Positions 56,459 to 64,000 of a stretch of DNA of 64,000 bases are shown here, piece by piece; position 1 is the stretch's first letter, and each line of letters starts with the position of its first letter. A program made the position numbers and the translations under genes. Source of the DNA: Synaphobranchus kaupii (taxonomy: Eukaryota > Chordata > Actinopteri > Anguilliformes > Synaphobranchidae); assembly GCA_029718625.1 (NCBI GenBank), contig CM056380.1:101499586-101563585 (forward strand). Direction: 5' to 3'. Under the pieces are notes generated by a model, which did not search any database, was not told the DNA's origin, and saw nothing but the letters and a program-made list of their open reading frames with translations.

Positions 56459-57842
56459 CAGAACGGTGCACTCATCTGACAATTTCAGCAAGTAACCCGT
56501 AAAAATGTAAAAGACATAGAGCGGATATGCATATCTATTGTTACAAAATAGGTTCATATTACAAACTACTCTTTTTTATTTTTGTTAATTCAATCTTCAT
56601 TCATAATCTACACTTTGTAACTGTTTGATATTCTCAATAAGAATAAAAAAGAATATTACGAACTACTTCCTCACTAGTTTGGAAAGAGTTTTGCGGGATT
56701 TCTTTCACATGCTGATTGCAAAGTGAGGGGACAGGGCACATAACAGACAGGGGTCTGAGTGGACAAGGGACAGTGGACAGGGAACAGGGGTCGTATTCGG
56801 ACACAGCCCTGGTTCATGCTCTGACATCTGGAGGTGTGGAATGCTGGCCTTGAGCACACATTGTACGTTGCCTTGAAGAGTGACGCTCATGTCCTTTCTC
56901 CTCCAGCACACTGAACGCCTACATTGTATCACGCAAGGCTGCGAGAAGCAACTTATCAATTCTGCCATCAAAGTCCTTGATTCAGCAACAAAGACATCTG
57001 CTCACATTATCTCCCACACATTTGATCCGCAAGCTGGCCCTGATCACGTCAGGTTGTGCCTTTTTGATTGAATGAAAAACATAAAAGCCCCTGAGATGAC
57101 AGTGAAAAAAATATAGACCGATGTATGCATTCGTGATTTTGGAATGTGATTTGGAAACACGATGCACACTGACATAAGATGGCTCCTTTCAACAAGGGCA
57201 GCATTGTTGGCTTCTACATCCCACAAATGTAGTATGTGGTGGTTAACCCTGGGGTATACAATGTGTGGGAGAGTACGCTCACAATTCTCAACTACTATAT
57301 AGTGACGAGCTACACTCCTTGATGCTGTTTCCATGTTAAAAATTCAGATGTAGAAATTTTACATAGCCTTGCAAGATGTTCATGTAGGAATATATTCAAT
57401 ATTACTCGATACCCTGTAATCAATTACTGTATAACTAACAAGCTAGGAGAAAAAGAATGACACGCATTTTGTTTCACGACTTGACACAAACATACACACA
57501 GGGAAGTTGAGACAGAAACAAAAAGTTCTAGAGCATTCCGGAGCATGATGTTCCAAGAATTGGATTAGCAACTGTGTCCGGATGCGGAGCCCATCCCTGT
57601 CCAGACTGGGTTTGTCTCCTGCTGTGGACGACATGATGACAGGCCATGACATCGCTACATATCCTATCTCCCTGTCTTGTCATACAAGACATGTCACCAC
57701 CATAGCCACAGGGTGTGGGAACATCATTATTACCACCCCTGCAGTGTTCCAGCCCTGCCCTGCACCTCGAACATTTTTATCCAGCCCTCCATAATGATAT
57801 TCATGCATAATAAAATGTTTAAAATGCACTCAGATAGGATAT
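56459..57842. other. Intergenic DNA, nothing recognised
   Basis: No conserved exon or named repeat seen. Confidence 0.35.
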
Positions 57843-58100
57843 ACAGTCATGTTAAAAAGTAAGTACACCCTCAAACGGTAGTCAGTTTTTTTGACACATC
57901 TGAACACAAGTTTATTTTATTTTAATTTCAACCATATTGATTGATTAAGATAAACAACATAAATGCAAATTCCTCATGAGAAAAAAGTAAGTACACCCCT
58001 ACCTTTATTACCAAATACATTGATTAAAATTGATGGTGTCTGGTGCACAAAACAGGTGTAAATGATTGTCCAATTATTAGATAATAATTTGGAAGTTTGG
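57843..58100 (+). mobile_element. Tc1-like left-end fragment
   Basis: CAGTCATGTTAAAAAGTAAG with TACACCCTCAAA and a second AAAAAAGTAAGTACACCCCT at 57982-58001 is the terminal repeat pattern (outer and inner direct repeats) of a teleost Tc1 family. No transposase follows. Confidence 0.65.
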
Positions 58101-58560
58101 AAGACTCTTGATATCTTATTTCCAGGTACAAGCGATACTATAACCTCTCTGCATTTGAATGGATGGGAATTTGGGGGTGGGACTAGATTAAGCTGTAAAT
58201 TACATGGGAATAGTATGGAACCCATGGTTGGCTAAATGGCTGTAAGTCATCAAAGGTCTGAGGTACCAAACGCGCCTCAAATCATCACTCTCCTGCCAGA
58301 TATGCAGTAGATATGGATGGATCACTTTAAGGGTTGTTTCTCCTGATTTATTTTTCCATAGAGTTCAATAGGAAAATGAGTCAGGAGAAAGAACCCTTAA
58401 AGTGTTCCATACATATCTACTGCATATCTGGCAAGAGGGTGATGGTTTGAGGCTCGTTTGATACCTCAGACCCTTGATGACTTACAGCCATTTAGCCAAC
58501 CATGAGTTCCATACTATTCCCATGTAATTTACAGTTTATTATAGTCCCACTTAATCTAGT
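58100..58560. mobile_element. Large foldback made of two inverted MITE copies
   Basis: Two copies of the MITE sequence at 16087-16730 meet head to head with the centre at about 58355. The right arm (GCATATCTGGCAAGAGGGTG ... CTTAATCTAG) is the complement of the left arm (CTAGATTAAG ... CTGCCAGATATGC), and pairing continues inward through CACTTTAAGGGTT and AACCCTTAAAGTG. Arms are about 170-200 bases with a small loop. Confidence 0.8.
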
Positions 58561-59784
58561 AAAACATTCTTTGTACTGTTTTCAATTAAATATATGTAAA
58601 AGAGAATTTACAAATCACTGCTTTCTGCTTTTTTGTGCATTATACATACTGTCCCAACTTTTTTGGAACTGGGGTTTGTAGTTTTCATAAAATACAGTCT
58701 TAATCATAACAGCACCACAAAATGTTTGTGGTTGGAAAGTGCACCTAATCCTCCCTTTGTTTAGTCTATCACAATGTGACAATGTTTTCAAGGACACCGT
58801 TGAGCAGCTCTCCATTCAAACACATCAGGCCTGTCCATCACATTATCAATAAAGCAGACGTCCATTGCCAAGGACACTGCTAAGGAAAAAAATACATTTA
58901 TATCAGATTATATTTTTTATCACACCATTTATCTACTACAACTGTTTCCAAGAACTAATTTGCCAACAATGCATTTAACGAAATGTCAGTTTTAATTTAA
59001 AACACTACCACAATTAAAATTCCTGTTTTGCTAGTAAATCAAACATTTTAATGAAATTAAAGTAAAGTAAAAAATTTAGCAAATCTCCAAGCATGCACTG
59101 CAGTATAACAGATTAATGGAAAACTTAATTTCCCCCAAATAATTGTATTTTCTTTTGTCGCTTTTGCCCAGAATGAAAAGAACAGCCTTTATCTTCTATA
59201 ATTCTTTCATTCTGGGCAAAAGCAACAGGTAGGTCTATGGATAGTGACAAGAAAGGGCTGTAGCAGGGAACGGTATGCTTATTTCCACAAAGAAGCAATA
59301 TTTCACTCTGCATTCATAACCACATTTTGGTCAGAGCAGGATAAGCAAGAGACTGATTGTATTTATTGGACAGGATATAGTGGTTTGACATTGCTCAAAA
59401 TCAGGGGCAACAAAAATAAATTCCAAAAATGAGGAATTTAAGCTAAGCAACGTCATCGTGTCACTTCACAAAACAGCTAAACTAAAAATATCTCTGAACA
59501 GGTTCCCAAAAAATTAGAAACAGGTCCTTCAGGACCTCTGTGTTTCACCTGCAAGAGGGAGCCGTTATCTACTCCAATGGCCATCCTTCCCTGCTGTTGT
59601 AACCCAGCTTCCTGGCTTTTAGTCACTGTCACCATAATGGGATTTGTCCCATTCACCTTCCTGTTCCTGTGAAAGGCTATAATCGTCTGACTCCAGTGAG
59701 CGCTGTCGGCGTATCACACACCATTTTAATAGTCAAACACTCTAGTCTTTAGACTGGCTCTTATTTTTTAGAGATTTTTATGAT
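58561..59784. other. Intergenic DNA with one sharp hairpin
   Basis: No gene. A 19-bp perfect inverted repeat lies at 59160-59222 (see findings). Confidence 0.4.
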
Positions 59785-60000
59785 TATTAGGGGCCCAAGC
59801 AGCGAAGCTGCTGGAAATTTATTATAATTGCTAAGATTCTTTTTTTCTTCTTCTCCCCTTTCACCTAAAATTCCCGTGAGCTGGTTTGGCCTAGAATCAC
59901 CAAACTTGGTAGGCTTTTTGGGATTGCTGAACTCTTGGATGCTTTAAATTCTGACACAAATTGAACACCAGGTGGCGCTGTAGTGCACGCAACAATATCA
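59785..60000. mobile_element. Fragment of the TTA-flanked element family
   Basis: TTATTAGGGGCCCAAGCAGC with GAAGCTGCTGG, then CACCAGGTGGCGCTGTAGTG; the same head and internal words as 14126-15605 but only about 215 bases long. Confidence 0.7.
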
Positions 60001-60297
60001 ACATACAAGCCCAGTGCTGACACAATTCTTGAAATAGGTAAGCTCATTTATGTTTCGGTTCATGTAAATGATGATTTATTTATTTTAAAACTGCACTGAT
60101 GAAAGTGACGTTTGCTAGCATGCTAAAAGTGTGCTTGCTAATTGTATGACGCAGTTTAGGCTACTACTAGTTCGGTAAGAACCAATGTCAGTTCATAGTT
60201 TCTTTGTTGAATTACTATCAATGCCTCACTGTTATTGCATGCTAAGCAATCAAATCCTAAATCTTATAATTGGACTTGCTGCGTTTCCTATTAGTAC

Positions 60298-60515
60298 GAA
60301 CCAGAAATGCAGCGACCAAAATTCCTATACCTTACCGACTTTGTCTGTCAACATAGCAAAGACAAGATCGAAGTGTCGGAAATGCGGAAGTCCTGGGCTA
60401 TTTATAGCCGGCAGGAAACGCAAAACATGTGTAGGGAATAATTGTCGGGTAAGCTACAAACGCCGGAATGGAGGCGGAAAAAATCCGATAGAGCGTTCTG
60501 ACGACGCCAAAAAAG
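60298..60515 (-). repeat. Gypsy LTR fragment (minus orientation)
   Basis: Read on the minus strand it matches the 32.2 kb LTR in order: GGCGTCGT-GAACG-TCTATCGG, TTTTTTCCGCCTCCATTCCG, ACCCGACAATTATT, CCGGCTATAAATAGCCCAGG, CACTTCGATCTTGTC and TGACAGACAAAGTCG. The plus-strand frame through it (60185-60529) is therefore not a gene. Confidence 0.8.
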
Positions 60516-61247
60516 AAACCAAAACGTAGACCAGCAAAGGCAGCAAATAACCATGACAACTTGTACTTGAAATATAGAAGCTGTTTTGCAACTTTAAAGG
60601 TGAACTATGGAGTAGGGGTGGGAATCACGAATCAATTCGATTTCGATTATTGGGGCTGTGATTCGATTAACAAACAATTCTCGATGCATCAAGATGTTCT
60701 AATTCATTTGATGGATCACAATTTTTTTTCTGCAACTTTACTGCATAATACCTCCAAAAAAATGAAACAGTTATACTTAATTATTTAAATAAAAATAGTA
60801 CAACTGAATTAACCTACAATAGGATACATTCTTTTTTATTGTGTAGACATAAATCAAAAGAAATGTATCCAACATGAAATTGAAAAAATCAGTCCATTGT
60901 AAACCTCTGCATAATAATAATATATAATAATATAATATAAAATAATAATAATTAATAATATGGAAAGCAGCCTTTTATCCAATAACTGGAAGGAAGATTT
61001 CTGCACAAAATACTTTTTTCTGTTGTATTCAATTTTCAGTATTGAAGCCAATTTGGATTGATACCCTCATGGTTAGATAGACGCCTTGACAAAGATCTTA
61101 CTTCCAATTAATTCTAGCTTAGATTCTTCTAGTTAGATTCTTCTTTATGTCACAAATTTAGATTTTTGTTCAGCTAACATTAGAGCAAGCTGCAATTAAA
61201 ATGGTTCTTTAAAATAAACATGTTCTGCACTTTATTTTAAAGGAGCT
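60516..61247. other. Intergenic AT-rich DNA
   Basis: An AT-only stretch (ATAATAATATAATAT type) lies at 60905-60960. No gene. Confidence 0.4.
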
Positions 61248-61450
61248 ACAGTACCAGTCAAAAGTTTGGACACACCTACTCATAGGTTTTTTAAAGTTTT
61301 TTTTACTGTTTTCCACATTTTAGAATAGTAAAGTCATCAAAACAATGAGATAACACATTAAATTATGCAAACAAATCAAAAAAAGTTTTATATTTTAGAT
61401 TCTTCAAAGTAGCCACCCTTTGCCTTGATAACGGCTTTGCACATGTCACA
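61248..61450 (+). mobile_element. Tc1-like left-end fragment (second family)
   Basis: CAGTACCAGTCAAAAGTTTG with GACACACCTACTCA and the downstream AAAGTAGCCACCCTTTGCCT are the left terminal region of a widespread teleost Tc1 family. Truncated; no transposase. Confidence 0.75.
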
Positions 61451-61861
61451 AATGGTGACAGCTGAAGTTTAGCGAGGGAATGAAAAGTGATACAGAGTTA
61501 GTGTTTTCTGTTGCACGTGTAAGCCACGGTTTAAAACAGGAAGCAATCCTGAGATTAAACTTGCAAATGGGTTTAATGCAGTTATAGGCCTATAATGAAA
61601 TAAAATCAGTCTTTAAAACAACTTTTCTCAACCTAGTGTAATTTCTGCCTGCATGAATGATTACAGCTCCAGAGTGTTTTTAAATGATCAGGGGAGCGTG
61701 ATGTTGTAACCTATGTCATCCACTCTCACACCAGGAAAACAGTAGGCTTTACTTTAAAATCCATGAAACCACTGGCAACATTTACGTTGCGAATATAGAA
61801 TCGCCAATTACAACTGCGCTCGTTGGAGACGGCAGTAATGATGAGCCAGATACATGCTTCC

Positions 61862-62165
61862 TAGCAGATGCTTTTAATCAAAGCGACGTACAGTAGGCTA
61901 TATGAATACATTATGAAGCAGGGGTCGATGTTGGGGAGCTGAGGACTTCAAAACTATTTCAAAAGTGTTCATTTAATCGTTATAACACTACCCGATTACT
62001 GTTACCGTATAGAACAATGTTGCTGAAAACGTTCTTTTCATTTTATCTTTGCTTGACATTTTTCGCCTGTTTCTTGCCTGTGCTATACAATCTCTGCCTC
62101 AATTGAGGGGAGTGGGTGGGGTTTAGAACGGAGGAGGAATTTAAAGGCAATTGATCGGCCCCAGT
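61862..62165. repeat. Dispersed repeat, copy 1
   Basis: Shares with 63165-63440 the words ATTATGAAGCAGGGGTC, TGTTGGGGAGCTGAG, CACTTCAAAAC-ATTTCAAAAG, CTTCGCTTGACATTTTT-like and GAGTGGGTGGGGTTTAGAA, in the same order and orientation. Confidence 0.75.
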
Positions 62166-62433
62166 TTTATTTGCCGCATTAGCTGAGCAAGGACAGTGCA
62201 AGAAAACAGTAGGCTTATGTCATACTTCAACCAATAATTTTCATTATGAATATATTTATATTAGTTATAATTAAAATGCTATAATACTGACATAGCTTAC
62301 ATACAATATAAAATGGGTAAACATTAAAACAAACTTAATGACTGGTAAAAATAGACAATGACGTCTGACGGACTTTTTTTGACGCCTCAGCCACTGGAAC
62401 TGTGAAGGTGATGTTTTCTTGGTGAGGGCTGTG

Positions 62434-62485
62434 ATTGGAGCGGCTAAATTGCGAATAAGCAATTTAGCCGCTCCTATCACATAAA
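62434..62485. repeat. 22-bp near-perfect hairpin
   Basis: GTGATTGGAGCGGCTAAATT and AATTTAGCCGCTCCTATCAC face each other across GCGAATAAGC, with one mismatch. It lies close to the 3' end of an LTR-like block. Confidence 0.85.
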
Positions 62486-62489
62486 GCCA

Positions 62490-63156
62490 AATGAAAAATC
62501 AACCCAGAAAAGGTGGGCGAAGGCTTGAGACTTGAACAGAGTGAAGGACAAAGTTATTACCTCTCACTCTCAATACGAGAGATCACTAAACGGAGGTAAA
62601 AGAAACAGAAACTAAAATGAAAACGACCCAAACAATTTGGACGAACACTTGTAGGCTTGAGTGATAGACAGAAAAAGAGAGAATTACCTCTCGCTCTCAA
62701 TATGAAAGAGCACTAAAAAAAGAGAGGTAAAGGAAAATGGTAAAGAAGGAAACTGTCTCAGAGAGAACAGAAGTGAAAACCAGAACGAGGAACAGAAAGT
62801 GCAAAAGAGAAAACAAAATCCTATAAAGGAACTCTAACGCACCTAAAGGCAAGTATGCAAGTCCCACATTACTCCAAAGCAAAGCGATGGAGCAAAGTGG
62901 TCTCCTTATTCCTATACCTATACCTATACCTATACCTATACTGGCTTCGTGGCGAAGTACAATGACAACATGGAAGCACCAGAAGAAGGAAGCACTGAGC
63001 TTTTATAGCCAGCAGGAAACATAAAACAGGTGCGCCGGATAAGTGCCGAGTGGGAGAGAAAGCGCGGCATGGGCGGCGGAAAATTACCGCAACAGCTCCC
63101 TCATGCAGCTCCAAGAGGAAACGACCGTAGAGATAAGCGGAAGGCTGCCAAACCAT
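62490..63156 (-). mobile_element. LTR of the TGTCATGG group (minus orientation)
   Basis: On the minus strand it opens TGTCATGGTTTGGCAGCC at about 63157, with GCTATAAAAGCTCAG as promoter word near 63010. Two GAGAG-GAGAGGTAAT-type stem-loops follow, and a short (CCTATA)n run is at 62911-62940. The promoter context (CACCTGTTTTATGTTTCCTG) is like the 32.2 kb LTR, but the rest differs. The lower boundary is uncertain. Confidence 0.55.
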
Positions 63157-63164
63157 GACAATGA

Positions 63165-63440
63165 ATGCATACATTATGAAGCAGGGGTCAATGTTGGGGA
63201 GCTGAGCACTTCAAAACGATTTCAAAAGTTTTTATTTAATCGTTATAACACTGCCTAATTACTTTTGCCATCCATATAGAACAATACACATTGCTAAAAA
63301 TGTTATATTCATTTTTATCTTCGCTTGACATTTTTTGCATGTTTCTTGCCCGTAAGTTACTATACAATTTCTGCCTCAATGGAGGGGAGTGGGTGGGGTT
63401 TAGAAAGAGGAGGAGACTTTTTGATTGTAAATACAGGACC
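63165..63440. repeat. Dispersed repeat, copy 2
   Basis: Second copy of the block at 61862-62165, same orientation, diverged by scattered changes. The LTR-like block lies between the two copies. Confidence 0.75.
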
Positions 63441-63542
63441 ACAGCAAGGCTAAAAATCCTGCATAGTGCCCCTTTAAATAGGCTGATGAATGTATTTGAG
63501 TATTTGAGGGATCTGCATCAGCAAAAGTTATGATAGGGCTTC

Positions 63543-63757
63543 TTAAAGGGATAGTTCACCCATTTTGAAAAATTTGATATTGTTTTACTCACCCCCAAAG
63601 ATAGTATGTAAGGCTATAGTGATGCTGTCCTGGTCTCAGCATTGTAGCTATCACTATAGCCTTACATACTATTTTGGGAGTAAGTAAAACAATATTTAAA
63701 AAATAAGTAAGTAAAACAATATACACCATTTTCAAAATGGGTGAACTATCCCTTTAA
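63543..63757. mobile_element. Foldback MITE (AAAGGGATAGTTCACCC family)
   Basis: TTAAAGGGATAGTTCACCCA at the left and TGGGTGAACTATCCCTTTAA at the right; inner arms (AAGATAGTATGTAAGGCTAT and its complement) also pair, so almost the whole element folds. Same family as 10974-11244. Confidence 0.92.
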
Positions 63758-64000
63758 TCAATAGTCAACAACAACCTTTATGATGGAGAAGTAGATCAGC
63801 TGTCCCAAATGTGTTCACGCCTCCTAGTTTTCTCCTTTTCTCGATTTGTCTCTTCCCCTCCTTTCCTCCACATACTTCCTGGGTAGGAGACAATTGGTAG
63901 TCGGGGAGTGGAGGAAAGGAGGTGAGGACTAAAAGGTATTAGGATGCACCCAGTGTCTCCATGTTTGCCAACTGTTTCTTATACTGCTTGGACCCCGGGA
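63758..64000. other. Window end, nothing recognised
   Basis: Contains an imperfect inverted pair (TCCTTTCCTCCACATACTTC near 63859 and GTGGAGGAAAGGAGG near 63907), probably part of a small foldback element. Confidence 0.35.

Noticed and set aside
60185..60529. 114-codon frame with CRKCG and CVGNNC that looks like a zinc-ribbon protein
   Set aside because: The same bases on the minus strand match the gypsy LTR at 32247-32879 in order; the frame is the antisense of an LTR.

Overview
This is a eukaryotic window, almost certainly from a ray-finned (teleost) fish. Three vertebrate genes can be read exon by exon. They are embedded in AT-rich, repeat-dense DNA with typical teleost mobile elements: Tc1/mariner, hAT, Ty3/gypsy LTRs, CR1/L2-like LINEs, 'AAAGGGATAGTTCA' foldback MITEs, and long CA/GT and ATAC microsatellites. 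I cannot name the species. All coordinates were worked out by hand from the sequence; no alignment or search was run.

Genes, left to right. (1) eif4e3 on the minus strand (start codon 13895, stop 6278): seven coding exons with GT/AG boundaries and a 223-residue product, the class III cap-binding protein. (2) gpr27 (SREB1) on the plus strand (28214-29329): an intact single-exon 371-residue orphan GPCR of the SREB family. (3) prok2 on the minus strand (start codon 40779, stop 36587): three coding exons and a 107-residue secreted prokineticin, with the AVITGA N-terminus and ten cysteines. As I recall the human map, EIF4E3(-), GPR27(+) and PROK2(-) lie in the same order and orientation on chromosome 3p13, so this is a conserved block spread out here by transposons.

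Layout. 0-6.3 kb: 3' flank of eif4e3 with a Tc1 deletion derivative and an (ATAC)n array. 6.3-13.9 kb: eif4e3, with a MITE in intron 1. 14.1-19.7 kb: TTA-flanked, TA-flanked and hAT-like non-autonomous elements. 19.86-24.73 kb: a decayed hAT element with a perfect 8-bp target duplication and a CR1-like LINE nested inside it. 24.7-28.2 kb: a LINE tail, then gpr27 upstream DNA. 28.2-30.1 kb: gpr27 and its 3'UTR. 32.2-36.0 kb: a truncated Ty3/gypsy element carrying a LINE insertion. 36.6-41.0 kb: prok2, with a Tc1 element in intron 2 and tandem repeats tightly flanking exon 2. 41-64 kb: no recognised gene; several solo LTRs, a cluster of shuffled repeats (43.8-46.8 kb), a 5S rRNA-derived sequence, a 95-bp minisatellite inside an LTR, a large foldback near 58.35 kb and two sharp short hairpins.

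The three host genes are not a pathway. EIF4E3 acts on cytoplasmic mRNA caps, GPR27 is a membrane receptor, and PROK2 is a secreted ligand for other GPCRs (PROKR1/2). The main biological points are the conserved block, the SREB-type C-terminal tail on the fish GPR27, the repeat-squeezed exon 2 of prok2, and the layered transposon insertions. I found no convincing new multigene system.
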